Part shown: positions 30,055 to 39,271 of the stretch, piece after piece
Numbering within the stretch: position 1 is the first letter of the stretch
Layout of the letters: every line of letters begins with the position of its first letter
Assembly (NCBI RefSeq): GCF_022602565.1
Contig: NZ_JALBCV010000006.1
Coordinates: 105,124 to 169,123 of the forward strand
Source of the DNA: Rosenbergiella metrosideri
GTDB taxonomy: Bacteria; Pseudomonadota; Gammaproteobacteria; Enterobacterales; Enterobacteriaceae
Reading direction: 5' to 3'
Length of the DNA: 64,000 nucleotides
Notes under the pieces: generated by a model
Told to the model about the DNA's origin: nothing
The model's database searches: none
The model's input: only the letters and a program-made list of their open reading frames with translations
Made by a program: the position numbers and the translations under genes

Positions 30055-30816
30055 TTAAGGCGTTTCAGGATTAAGCGAAGGGTAAATATCGAAGCGATGA
30101 CTTTTCGTGACGACTGCGGAACTGGTCTCGACACCATTTAATGGCGGCGCATAATCTGGACGTTTTACCACAATTCGGCGTTTCGCTAAGGCCCTAGCGG
30201 GGTCTAATAGACTGTCAGCATCGTTATCCGGACCGACCAAGGATTGAAATATCCTCATCTCTTTTTTAACCAGGGCGCTTTTCTGCCGATGCGGGTACAT
30301 TGGATCGAGATAGACGACATCGGGACGCGGGCTTAAGGTACTAAGTTGTTGTGCGCTCGGGCCATAGATCAGGGTCAGTCGCTGCTGTAACCACTCACCG
30401 ATTTCAGGGTCGCGATATCCGCGTTGCAGTCCATCTTCTAGCAGTGCCGCTACCACAGGATGTCTTTCAATCATACGGACTCGGCAACCTAGCGATGCCA
30501 ATACGAAGGCATCTCGGCCTAAGCCTGCTGTCGCGTCAACAACATCGGGCAGATAGGTGCCTTTAATTCCGACGGCTTTCGCTACCGCTTCGCCGCGTCC
30601 GCCGCCAAATTTACGGCGGTGCGCCATTGCACCCGAGACAAAATCGACAAAAATGCCACCGAGCTTAGGCTCGTCACGTTTACGCAGTTCTAATTGGTCA
30701 CCGGTTAACACTAAAGCCAATGACGCATTCTCATCGTGCACTAAGCCCCAGCGGTCGGCAATTTCAGATAAGGCACCCGATTGGGTGCCTGTTTCATCAA
30801 GTAAGTAAATATTCAC
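30055..30816 (-). CDS. rsmJ: 16S rRNA (guanine-1516-N2)-methyltransferase RsmJ
   Basis: Methylates G1516 of 16S rRNA using S-adenosylmethionine. The 253-residue product has the conserved [26 protein letters not shown] block, the SAM-binding [18 protein letters not shown] (about residues 90-107) and the [11 protein letters not shown] catalytic loop typical of N2-guanine methyltransferases. It starts 3 bases after the prlC stop, so the two form an operon as in E. coli. Confidence 0.93.
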   Translation of the reverse strand: MNIYLLDETGTQSGALSEIADRWGLVHDENASLALVLTGDQLELRKRDEPKLGGIFVDFVSGAMAHRRKFGGGRGEAVAKAVGIKGTYLPDVVDATAGLGRDAFVLASLGCRVRMIERHPVVAALLEDGLQRGYRDPEIGEWLQQRLTLIYGPSAQQLSTLSPRPDVVYLDPMYPHRQKSALVKKEMRIFQSLVGPDNDADSLLDPARALAKRRIVVKRPDYAPPLNGVETSSAVVTKSHRFDIYPSLNPETP

Positions 30817-30819
30817 TTA

Positions 30820-32862
30820 CTAACCTTCGATACCGTATTGCTTAAGCATCGCATCGATTTGCGGCTCACGCCCACGGAAACGCTTGAACAGCGCCATTGG
30901 CGCTTCAGATCCGCCACGGCTTAAGACGTTATCGAGGAATGATTGTCCAGTTTCACGGTTAAAGATCCCCTCTTCCTCAAAACGCGACCAAGCGTCTGCC
31001 GCCAATACGTCAGCCCAGAGGTAGCTGTAGTAGCCCGCTGCATAGCCGCCAGCAAAGATGTGGCTGAAAGCATGAGGGAAACGTCCCCACGCAGGAGAAG
31101 GCATCACGGCAACTTTTTTCTTCACATCTTGCAGGATATCGAGAACTCGAGCCCCTTTTTCCGGTTGATATTCGGCATGCAGACGGAAGTCGAAAAGTCC
31201 GAACTCAAGCTGACGGAGAATAAACATGGCGGCATTGTAGTTTTTCGCTGCCAGCATTTTTTCCAGTAAGGCCTGAGGCAGTGGCTCGCCTGTCTCGTAG
31301 TGACCTGAGATAAAGGCAAGTGCCTCTGGCTCCCAGCACCAGTTTTCCATAAATTGACTAGGGAGCTCGACGGCATCCCATGGCACGCCATTGATACCGG
31401 AAACACCTGCCGTATCGATCTGCGTCAACATATGGTGCAGGCCGTGACCGAACTCATGGAATAGCGTAACCACTTCATCGTGAGTAAAGAGCGCTGGCTT
31501 ATTGCCGACTGGACGGTTGAAGTTACAGGTGAGGTAAGCCACCGGTTTTTGTAATGAGCCATCGGCTTTTTTCATACGCCCGACACAGTCGTCCATCCAA
31601 GCTCCACCACGCTTATGTTCACGCGCATAGAGGTCGAGATAGAAGCTCCCCACCAGCTGGTCATCACCATCAAACAGGTCAAAGAAGCGTACTTCGGGAT
31701 GCCATACATCGACATCGTGACGTTCTGCTGCACGCAGTCCATAGACTCGACGAATCACTTCGAACAGGCCGCTTAATGCGCGTTGCTCAGGGAAGTAAGG
31801 GCGTAATTGCTCGTCGCTGATGGTATAGAGATGCTGTTTCTGCTTTTCGGCATACCACGTGATATCCCAAGGCTGTAAATCACTCACCCCATAGTGCTGC
31901 TGAGCAAACTCGCGCAGCTGGGCAAGTTCACGCTGGCCTTGCGGTTGAGCGCGATCGGCAAGGTCGTTGAGGAAGCTAATAACTTGATCCGATGATTCTG
32001 CCATTTTGGTGGCTAACGACTTCTCTGCGAATGAACCGAAACCAAGTAACTGCGCAATTTCATGACGTAAAGCCAGTTCTTCTTCAATCAGTGGGCCATT
32101 ATCCCATTTTCCAGCATTCGGCCCTTGGTCCGAGGCGCGGGTGCTGTAAGCGCGATACATTTCTTCACGTAGTGCTTGGTTGTCACAGTAGGTCATGACC
32201 GGTAGGTAACTGGGAATATCGAGGGTTAATAACCACCCTTGCTGCTGCTTCGCTTCGGCTTGTGCCTGCGCGGCAGCAAGAGCGCTTTCTGGCATACCAG
32301 CCAGTTCGCTTTCGTCTGTGATCAGCTTGCTCCAGCCCATGGTCGCGTCTAATACGTTATTGCTGTAAGCCGCGCCAATCTCTGACAGGCGCGCAGAGAT
32401 TTCACCGTAGCGTTTTTGTTTATCACTCGGTAAGCCAATTCCTGAGAGTTCAAAGTCACGTAATGCGTTATCCACCGCTTTCTGTTCTGCTAAGGATAAT
32501 GCGCCAAACTCAGGACTTTCCTTTAAGCTGCGGTAGGCTTGATAAAGACCAGCATGTTGTCCGACCCATGTTCCATACTCTGACAAGAGGGGTAATACCC
32601 CTTCGTAAGCTTCACGTAGCTCGGGGCTGTTTTTGACCGAATTAAGATGGCTGACAGGTGAAAAAATACGTCCCAAGTGGTCATCCGCTTCTGCCAAAGG
32701 CTGGCAAAGATTCTGCCACGTGTAGGGGCCTGGCTGGGCGACCACGCGTTCAACCGTTGCTCGGCACTCGTCTAGCGCCGCCGTGACCGCTGGCACAACA
32801 TGCTCAGGCTTTATTGCTGAGAAAGGTGGCAAGCTGAAAGGGGTGAGTAGTGGATTTGTCAT
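30820..32862 (-). CDS. prlC: Oligopeptidase A
   Basis: Cytoplasmic zinc endopeptidase of the M3 family that degrades signal peptides and other oligopeptides. The 680-residue product equals E. coli PrlC in length and is colinear with it. The zinc motif HEFGH lies in LFHEFGHGLHHML (around residue 470), with the third ligand in the downstream ELPSQFMENW segment. It is preceded by a heat-shock-type promoter candidate and followed closely by rsmJ. Confidence 0.95.
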   Translation of the reverse strand: MTNPLLTPFSLPPFSAIKPEHVVPAVTAALDECRATVERVVAQPGPYTWQNLCQPLAEADDHLGRIFSPVSHLNSVKNSPELREAYEGVLPLLSEYGTWVGQHAGLYQAYRSLKESPEFGALSLAEQKAVDNALRDFELSGIGLPSDKQKRYGEISARLSEIGAAYSNNVLDATMGWSKLITDESELAGMPESALAAAQAQAEAKQQQGWLLTLDIPSYLPVMTYCDNQALREEMYRAYSTRASDQGPNAGKWDNGPLIEEELALRHEIAQLLGFGSFAEKSLATKMAESSDQVISFLNDLADRAQPQGQRELAQLREFAQQHYGVSDLQPWDITWYAEKQKQHLYTISDEQLRPYFPEQRALSGLFEVIRRVYGLRAAERHDVDVWHPEVRFFDLFDGDDQLVGSFYLDLYAREHKRGGAWMDDCVGRMKKADGSLQKPVAYLTCNFNRPVGNKPALFTHDEVVTLFHEFGHGLHHMLTQIDTAGVSGINGVPWDAVELPSQFMENWCWEPEALAFISGHYETGEPLPQALLEKMLAAKNYNAAMFILRQLEFGLFDFRLHAEYQPEKGARVLDILQDVKKKVAVMPSPAWGRFPHAFSHIFAGGYAAGYYSYLWADVLAADAWSRFEEEGIFNRETGQSFLDNVLSRGGSEAPMALFKRFRGREPQIDAMLKQYGIEG

Positions 32863-32909
32863 AGCACCATCCTATAAAATTTGAGTTGAACGCTGATCGT
32901 ATTATTACG

Positions 32910-32937
32910 ATATGGGGACGATTAGAAAAATATCAAT
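32910..32937 (-). promoter_or_regulatory. Candidate sigma-32 (heat-shock) promoter of prlC
   Basis: On the minus strand ATTGATA is followed after 13 bases by CCCCATAT. This fits the RpoH pattern (CTTGAAA, spacer, CCCCATNT) imperfectly in the -35 box and well in the -10 box. E. coli prlC is a known heat-shock gene, which supports the call. Confidence 0.55.
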
Positions 32938-33055
32938 CATCCCCCCACTGATCTTGCGTAATGCTACTGCCGTAGAGCGCAATTTGTTATACTTATCCCT
33001 CATAGACAGCTGCGCCTGTCTCGTTTTTGTCGTGTTTTGTTATAAAGGAAATCAC

Positions 33056-33898
33056 ATGCTGAGCTATCGCCACAGCTTCCACGCGGGTAACCATGCCGAC
33101 GTTTTAAAGCACACCGTGCAAAGCCTTATTATTTCGGCATTAAAAGAGAAGGATAAACCTTTTCTCTATTTGGATACTCATGCAGGGGCTGGCCGTTATC
33201 TTCTTAACAGCGAACAAGCTGAGCGAACTGGCGAATATATGGAAGGTATCGCACGTATCTGGCAGCAAAATGACACGCCTGCTGAACTCGCACATTATCT
33301 TCAAGCAGTACGTGATTTAAACCCTTCTGGACAACTCAAATACTACCCTGGCTCACCATTGATCGCTCGCCACTTACTGCGCGAGCAAGATCAGTTACAA
33401 CTGACAGAGTTACACCCTAGTGACTATCCGTTGCTACGCGGGGAGTTCCAAAAAGATCTTCGTGCAGTTGTCGCTCGGGGGGATGGATATCAGCAACTGA
33501 AAGCGAAGCTGCCGCCACCTTCTCGTCGTGGTTTGATCCTTATCGATCCCCCTTACGAGATCAAAACGGACTATCAAGCGGTGGTACAAGGGATCGCTGA
33601 AGGCTATAAACGCTTCTCCACTGGCGTCTATGCCTTATGGTATCCAGTTGTGTTACGCCAACAGATCAAACGGATGATTGCCGATCTGAAGGATACCGGT
33701 ATTCGTCGGATCCTACAGATCGAGCTTGCCGTTAAGCCAGATAGCGACCAACGGGGCATGACCGCCTCCGGTATGATTGTGATTAATCCACCGTGGAAGT
33801 TGGAACAACAGATGCGTTCAGTGCTGCCATGGTTGCATGAGCAGTTAGTCCCACAAGGTATCGGGCATACGTTAGTGGAGTGGATTGTTCCAGAGTAA
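33056..33898 (+). CDS. rlmJ: 23S rRNA (adenine-2030-N6)-methyltransferase RlmJ
   Basis: Methylates A2030 of 23S rRNA. The 280-residue product matches E. coli RlmJ in length and begins MLSYRHSFHAGNHADVLKH as in the family. The SAM-binding region includes LYLDTHAGAGRYLL, and the catalytic motif is IDPPYE (NPPY-type). AAAGGAA lies 7 bases upstream of the ATG at 33056; the open frame reaching back to 32912 crosses the divergent prlC promoter and is not used. Confidence 0.94.
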   Translation: MLSYRHSFHAGNHADVLKHTVQSLIISALKEKDKPFLYLDTHAGAGRYLLNSEQAERTGEYMEGIARIWQQNDTPAELAHYLQAVRDLNPSGQLKYYPGSPLIARHLLREQDQLQLTELHPSDYPLLRGEFQKDLRAVVARGDGYQQLKAKLPPPSRRGLILIDPPYEIKTDYQAVVQGIAEGYKRFSTGVYALWYPVVLRQQIKRMIADLKDTGIRRILQIELAVKPDSDQRGMTASGMIVINPPWKLEQQMRSVLPWLHEQLVPQGIGHTLVEWIVPE

Positions 33899-33906
33899 TG
33901 ACTCAC

Positions 33907-33929
33907 GAGCGCTATCTTATATAGCGCTC
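33907..33929. terminator. Hairpin between convergent rlmJ and rnz
   Basis: Perfect 9-bp stem GAGCGCTAT / ATAGCGCTC with a 5-base loop between two convergent genes; no clear T-run. Likely a bidirectional terminator by position. Confidence 0.55.
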
Positions 33930-33960
33930 TGATAATGGTTAGGCATAAGCCTCCCACCGA

Positions 33961-34872
33961 TTAAAGATTCACCACCATAAAGTCGTAAGCTAAATCAGTA
34001 TTCGCAAATTCTGCTCGGCATTCTGCCAGCAGTCGCGGCATATCTTGTTGACGGTAACGTGAACTAAAATGTGTCGCGATCAATTTACCCACCTGTGCCT
34101 GATGCGCAATCGAAGCCGCTTGCGCTGTCGTCGAGTGCCCCCTGCCATTCGCTTTCTCTGCCATCGCCGCTTCGAGGGTGGCTTCGTGCACTAAAATATC
34201 TGCCTGTTTCGCCAAAACAACCGCGTTATCACAAGGGGCGGTATCGCCGAGTATAGTGACAACCTTTCCTTTTTTGCTCGGTCCAAGATAGCGTTCTGCG
34301 ATGATCTCACGCCCATCGGGTAAGCAAATATTTTTTCCTTTTTTAAGCTGCTGTAGCCAAGCCCCCGCAGGAATGTCATCGTCCTTTAAGCACTGTGGGT
34401 CCAATCTTCCGGGACGATCTCGCTGCTCAATGCGGTAGCCAAAACACGGGATAACGTGGTTCAATGGCTGGGCGATAACCCGATACTCGTCGTTCTCTAT
34501 AACAATACCCGGCTCGACTTCAATAATCTCAAGCGGAAAATCTACCCATGATCCACTCACTGTCAGCGCCGTATCGATAAAGGTTTTCAAGCCTTTCGGG
34601 CCATAAATTGTCAGAGGTGTTGCGATGCTGCTCATCGAGCGACTGGTCAAGATACCGGGAAGACCAAAAATATGATCCCCATGAAGGTGAGTTATGAAAA
34701 TTTTTTCTAAACGCCCCGGCTTCAAGTCCGTGCGCATAAACTGGTGCTGTGTCGCTTCACCGCAATCAAATAACCATGTCTCCCCCTTAGGAGAGAAGCT
34801 GAGTGCTATACTGGTGACATTACGTTGTATACTGGGTGAGCCCGCACAGGTACCAAGAAAAGTTAAATACAT
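33961..34872 (-). CDS. rnz: Ribonuclease BN/Z (ElaC)
   Basis: Zinc-dependent beta-lactamase-fold nuclease that matures tRNA 3' ends. The 303-residue product has the zinc motif HLHGDH at residues 62-67, the DCGEATQHQF segment, and later histidines in LNHVIPCFGYRIE, HEATLE and ATHFSSRY as expected in the short RNase Z form. Gene position differs from E. coli, where elaC lies elsewhere; here it separates rlmJ and gor. Confidence 0.92.
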   Translation of the reverse strand: MYLTFLGTCAGSPSIQRNVTSIALSFSPKGETWLFDCGEATQHQFMRTDLKPGRLEKIFITHLHGDHIFGLPGILTSRSMSSIATPLTIYGPKGLKTFIDTALTVSGSWVDFPLEIIEVEPGIVIENDEYRVIAQPLNHVIPCFGYRIEQRDRPGRLDPQCLKDDDIPAGAWLQQLKKGKNICLPDGREIIAERYLGPSKKGKVVTILGDTAPCDNAVVLAKQADILVHEATLEAAMAEKANGRGHSTTAQAASIAHQAQVGKLIATHFSSRYRQQDMPRLLAECRAEFANTDLAYDFMVVNL

Positions 34873-35013
34873 CGCTGCATCTCATTAGGTTTTATTTCAT
34901 GATCTAAGCCTATCACAGCTATAGAAGCAAACTTTGCATAGTTTTTCTGCCGCAGGTTACACTGTACTGAGAAATTTATTCATTTATCGACCTCAACTAA
35001 GATGGAAGGAACG

Positions 35014-36366
35014 ATGACGAAACATTATGACTATCTCGCTATTGGTGGCGGGAGTGGCGGTATCGCCTCGATCAATCGCGCAGCCATGCACGGTAAAAAA
35101 TGTGCCTTAGTCGAAGCTAAAGCACTAGGCGGCACCTGTGTTAACGTAGGCTGTGTCCCTAAAAAAGTCATGTGGCACGCCGCGCAAATCGCAGAAGCGA
35201 TTCATATGTACGGCCCAGATTATGGTTTCGATACCACAGTGAATAAGTTTGATTGGAAAACGCTGATCAAAAATCGCTCTGCGTACATTGATCGTATCCA
35301 TCACTCCTACGACAACGTATTGGGAAAAAATAATGTCGACGTCATACGTGGTTTTGCGACCTTTGTCGACGCCCACACTGTTGAAGTGAATGGTGAAACC
35401 TATACAGCCGACCATATTTTGATTGCTACAGGCGGTCATCCTGTCCTGCCTAGCATCCCAGGGGCAGAATATGGGATTGATTCCGATGGTTTCTTCGAAT
35501 TGGATGAACTTCCTGCACGCGTTGCGGTGATTGGTGCGGGCTATATTGCCGTAGAAGTGGCGGGCGTACTGAATTCGTTGGGTGCAGAAACAGACCTCTT
35601 CTTACGTAAAGATAAGCCATTACGGAGCTTTGACCCACTGCTTTCCGACACCTTGGTGGAAGTGATGGAAAAAGAGGGGCCTCAGCTGCATAAAGAGTGT
35701 GAAGCAGAACGTATCGAGAAGAATAGCGATGGCAGCTTAACTATCCATTTCACCAACGGTGAAGAACACAATACCGACTGCCTGATTTGGGCAATTGGCC
35801 GTGCGCCATCAACCGATAGCATTAATCTTTCGGTGACGGGCGTTGAACTGAACGATAAAGGCTACATTACTGTCGATAAGTTCCAAAATACCTCTGTCCC
35901 AGGGATTTATGCAGTCGGCGACAATACTGGTGCGGTGGAATTGACCCCCGTCGCGGTTGCTGCGGGACGTCGTCTGTCTGAGCGTTTATTCAATAATAAA
36001 CCCGACGAGCATTTAGACTACTCTAATATCGCCACCGTCGTGTTCAGCCATCCACCGATTGGTACTGTTGGACTAAGCGAGCCAGATGCGCGTAAACAGT
36101 TCGGCGATGAGCAAGTGAAGGTTTATACCTCTTCGTTTACCGCGATGTATACGGCGGTCACCCAATATCGCCAACCTTGCCGGATGAAGTTGGTTTGCGT
36201 AGGTAAAGAAGAAAAAATTGTCGGTATCCATGGGATTGGCTACGGTATGGATGAGATGCTACAGGGCTTCGCCGTGGCATTGAAGATGGGCGCAACGAAG
36301 CGTGACTTCGATAATACGGTGGCGATTCACCCGACTTCTGCGGAAGAATTTGTAACCATGCGTTAA
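35014..36366 (+). CDS. gor: Glutathione reductase
   Basis: NADPH-dependent flavoenzyme that reduces glutathione disulfide and maintains the thiol pool. The 450-residue product equals E. coli Gor in length. The FAD motif IGGGSGG is at residues 10-16, the redox cysteines are C42 and C47 in GTCVNVGC, the NADPH motif is [13 protein letters not shown], and the C-terminal active-site base is in [22 protein letters not shown] lies just before the ATG at 35014; the upstream in-frame ATG at 35002 lacks support. Confidence 0.96.
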   Translation: MTKHYDYLAIGGGSGGIASINRAAMHGKKCALVEAKALGGTCVNVGCVPKKVMWHAAQIAEAIHMYGPDYGFDTTVNKFDWKTLIKNRSAYIDRIHHSYDNVLGKNNVDVIRGFATFVDAHTVEVNGETYTADHILIATGGHPVLPSIPGAEYGIDSDGFFELDELPARVAVIGAGYIAVEVAGVLNSLGAETDLFLRKDKPLRSFDPLLSDTLVEVMEKEGPQLHKECEAERIEKNSDGSLTIHFTNGEEHNTDCLIWAIGRAPSTDSINLSVTGVELNDKGYITVDKFQNTSVPGIYAVGDNTGAVELTPVAVAAGRRLSERLFNNKPDEHLDYSNIATVVFSHPPIGTVGLSEPDARKQFGDEQVKVYTSSFTAMYTAVTQYRQPCRMKLVCVGKEEKIVGIHGIGYGMDEMLQGFAVALKMGATKRDFDNTVAIHPTSAEEFVTMR

Positions 36367-36378
36367 GTCACTTAAACG

Positions 36379-36406
36379 AAAAAAACCACCTTCGGGTGGT
36401 TTTTTT
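36379..36406 (+). terminator. Rho-independent terminator of gor
   Basis: Strong stem AAAAACCACC-ttcg-GGTGGTTTTT with a UUCG loop and a T-run, 13 bases after the gor stop. Confidence 0.93.
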
Positions 36407-36442
36407 ATACGTGTTATGCCGAGCGTCCTTGCTCAGCATCTA

Positions 36443-38143
36443 CTATTGCCCTTGGGGATCACTTTCACCGAGGAAGAAATACCAGAGCGGGATCGACATT
36501 AAACCGGTGAAGACGCTGGTGTAAATGATGATCATCATCCCTTGCATGGCATACATACCGCCGGACCATTCAGTAAAGGGAAGGTGGTACTCGTCGATCA
36601 CACCGCCGATGATAGCCCGACTCATCACGGTACAGGTGATTAACCAGATAACGATAACGCCACGGATAAAGTTACGCTTCTTCTTCCGCTGTTGATGCTG
36701 CGCTGCTGACTGGGATGACTCGCTTATCGATGTTTGTTGCATGGTTAACGCCCTCTTCCAGCGATAGATATCAATCAAAATAAAGAGTACAAGACTCACT
36801 CCAAGCACCGGTAAGGCATAACTTATCAGTGCAGCAAAGACGAGCACGAGACTGCGCGTGACAATCGGACAATTTCGCCACGCCTCACTTAAGGTCTGTG
36901 CGGGTGAGTGATTGGCCGGTTGAGGCCGACGTCGCCACCACTGACGATAACCCATGATAATCAGCGCGCAGAGCCCCAGTGCGAACAGGGCAAGTATTAA
37001 CTGATTTACCCAGCCAAAAAGGAGTCCCATATGTGCATCAACTCCCCAGCGGGTTAATTTTGCCAGAAGGGGATAGTCACGAAACTCGACGTGATCAATA
37101 ACGGCGAGAGTTTTAGGATCCAAGGCGACAGCATCGACCTGCACCGGCCAACGATGGTCAATTTCAGTGACGGTCCAAGTGTGGTGGCTATCCTTAGGGG
37201 GACGGATTTCAATTTTCGCGGCATGTATTCCATTTTGTCGTGCCCTGAACAGTGCGCGATCCCAGTCGTTATCCACCACATTATAAGTCGGTGCAGGGGT
37301 TGGCGAGGGTCGGCTCATATCCATACCGGGCATACTGCCCATGTCCATGGCCTGATGCGCGGCATGCGCATTTTTCGGAGCGGGCTCGGTGACGTCCCCA
37401 ATAACTGCGGTCACTTGTGGAGTTAACCATCCAAAGGCATGTCGCAGTTGATTAACGTTGTCGCCCGCCCACTGTGACCAGGTAATTCCCGTCGCGGACA
37501 GAAACACCATCCCTAATAGTAACACCCCACCCAACCGACGGTGCCAACGCATGCTAAAACTCGCCTTACGGGGACGTTGTATAGTAGCTCGAACAGCACC
37601 TATCCAAAGAATGATTCCGCCCAGTGCAGCGATCCACATCCACGACGCGGCAAGTTCACTGTAAGCGCGTCCCACACTCCCTAATAGCAGGCTTTGATGG
37701 AGGTGATCCAGTGTGGTTCTAAACGGCAATATTCCTGATGTGCCATAGACGATGTAATCACCTGTTACCGTAAGACGATAAGGATCAATAAAGATAGCCC
37801 GAGTCTCCGAAGGGCCGAGTCCCGCCTGGGAGAATTGAACACGAGTGGTATCCGTCGCGCCCGGTGCAGGACGCACCGCGGCAAGCGTGGCAGGTTGATG
37901 GATCGCACGCTTCGCTGCGGCGACTTGCGCGGCAAGGGGCTGAGCCGTGCCATGCGGAACCACCTTAAGCGTCGAGGCGTATAGCCCACTCTCCACACTA
38001 GGGGTGATAACATAGAGCATTCCTGTTAGGGATGCAGTAAAAATAAACGGTCCGATAAACAGGCCAATATAGAAATGTAAACGACGAAGCAATAGCATAA
38101 AAGCATTGTTGCTATTCGACGTCGCTTTTACAGACTGAGTCAT
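36443..38143 (-). CDS. PepSY-domain membrane protein with Met/His-rich loop
   Basis: A 566-residue inner-membrane protein of the PepSY-associated transmembrane (PepSY_TM) family: LLLRRLHFYIGLFIGPFIFTASLTGMLYV in the first span, GSVGRAYSELAASWMWIAALGG, LHQSLLLG, and WHRRLGGVLLLGMVFLSATG are typical. A periplasmic loop at residues 259-277 (37313-37369) is rich in His and Met (AAHQAMDMGSMPGMDM), a pattern used for copper or silver binding. Family members are linked to iron-siderophore or copper handling. The start at 38143 is an ATG; the open frame also allows a TTG at 38173. It follows a DUF2946 gene by 61 bases and is probably in its operon. Confidence 0.8.
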   Translation of the reverse strand: MTQSVKATSNSNNAFMLLLRRLHFYIGLFIGPFIFTASLTGMLYVITPSVESGLYASTLKVVPHGTAQPLAAQVAAAKRAIHQPATLAAVRPAPGATDTTRVQFSQAGLGPSETRAIFIDPYRLTVTGDYIVYGTSGILPFRTTLDHLHQSLLLGSVGRAYSELAASWMWIAALGGIILWIGAVRATIQRPRKASFSMRWHRRLGGVLLLGMVFLSATGITWSQWAGDNVNQLRHAFGWLTPQVTAVIGDVTEPAPKNAHAAHQAMDMGSMPGMDMSRPSPTPAPTYNVVDNDWDRALFRARQNGIHAAKIEIRPPKDSHHTWTVTEIDHRWPVQVDAVALDPKTLAVIDHVEFRDYPLLAKLTRWGVDAHMGLLFGWVNQLILALFALGLCALIIMGYRQWWRRRPQPANHSPAQTLSEAWRNCPIVTRSLVLVFAALISYALPVLGVSLVLFILIDIYRWKRALTMQQTSISESSQSAAQHQQRKKKRNFIRGVIVIWLITCTVMSRAIIGGVIDEYHLPFTEWSGGMYAMQGMMIIIYTSVFTGLMSIPLWYFFLGESDPQGQ

Positions 38144-38204
38144 AGCGATCTCGCGGGTTAAAAAGAAAGTCAACGCACTGTATTCAGTACACTATTGATT
38201 TACT

Positions 38205-38621
38205 TCAGGCCCGCGGAGGCCCCCTCGAGAGTTGAGGCGGATAGCAAGGGGTCAAGATAATGGTACGATAAGGTAACGATGGAGGCGTTAACGATAAAGC
38301 GCTCAGAAGCCAAAGGATCGCCGCAGCAATCCATGCGAAAAAGGGGAAGTGAACCAGTAACTCACAGTAGCCACAAACCATCCCCGATGCTGGAAGTGTG
38401 GCATGGTCGCTTTTTTCAGCCGACATACTGTGTGACATCATCGCGTTAGACATCTCCCCACTACCCATTGTGTCGTCATTACAACGTTGTTCTGTCTGGG
38501 AGTTACGCGAAGCGTGGGCGAGATACAGTGACTGCGAGATTAACGGCGCAATAAACAGCAGTAAAATCGACAGTACGGCAAGTACTGCTGCAAGTCGATA
38601 CTTTACGGGGGTCAAGAACAT
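38205..38621 (-). CDS. DUF2946 membrane protein with Met/His-rich segment
   Basis: A 138-residue protein with an N-terminal membrane span, a periplasmic segment rich in Met, His and Ser (residues 52-73, MGSGEMSNAMMSHSM..), then a CGYCELLVHFPFF motif and a second hydrophobic segment. The CGYC.LL.H pattern is the hallmark of DUF2946, which often sits beside copper-related TonB receptors and PepSY proteins. Function unproven. It is upstream of the PepSY gene on the same strand; both carry Met/His-rich stretches, which hints at a shared metal. Confidence 0.72.
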   Translation of the reverse strand: MFLTPVKYRLAAVLAVLSILLLFIAPLISQSLYLAHASRNSQTEQRCNDDTMGSGEMSNAMMSHSMSAEKSDHATLPASGMVCGYCELLVHFPFFAWIAAAILWLLSALSLTPPSLPYRTIILTPCYPPQLSRGPPRA

Positions 38622-38689
38622 GAGCGCTGTCTATTTTATCAAGCCTTGGGACGAGAGTATAAACTGCCCCAAGACATAGGCGTTAATGT

Positions 38690-39193
38690 TTAGTGTGCAG
38701 ATTTGTCATGACGGGAAAGTTTATCCAAATAGCCCATCACAAATGCAGAGAAAACAAAGGTAACGTGTAGCACGACATACCAAAGTATTTTGCTATTATC
38801 GATGGTGCGTACTTCCATAAACACACGCAGGAGATGAATTGACGAGATGGCAACGATTGACGCTGCAACCTTATTTTTCAGCGACCCGGCATCCATTTTT
38901 CCTAACCAGCTCAACTTTTCTTTGCTTTCATCGATATCAAGACGGGAAATAAAGTTCTCATACCCAGACAGCATCACCATAATCAGTAGTCCGCCCACCA
39001 GCGACATATCAATCAGCGATAGCAGTAATAAGATGAGGTCATTTTCACTTACCGTGAATAACTCAGGAAGAACGTGAATGACTTCTTGGAAAAATTTCAC
39101 CGTTAACGCCAGTAGCCCAATTGATAGGCCAAAATAGACAGGCGCTAAAATCCAGCGGGTGGCATACATTAAATTTTCTACAAAACGTTCCAT
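38690..39193 (-). CDS. yqhA: UPF0114 inner-membrane protein YqhA
   Basis: A 167-residue membrane protein with three to four spans, nearly identical in pattern to E. coli YqhA (164): [20 protein letters not shown] at the start, [24 protein letters not shown] span, and [33 protein letters not shown]. No function is known. The start at 39193 is set by homology; the frame is open 26 codons further but those residues do not match. It is 78 bases after the ABC exporter on the same strand. Confidence 0.87.
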   Translation of the reverse strand: MERFVENLMYATRWILAPVYFGLSIGLLALTVKFFQEVIHVLPELFTVSENDLILLLLSLIDMSLVGGLLIMVMLSGYENFISRLDIDESKEKLSWLGKMDAGSLKNKVAASIVAISSIHLLRVFMEVRTIDNSKILWYVVLHVTFVFSAFVMGYLDKLSRHDKSAH

Positions 39194-39271
39194 AATAATC
39201 CGAGCAAGAAAAAGACGTGTGGGCCAGTATAGCAAACCGTGCAGGCAAACTGCCCCACAAATATTCACCAA

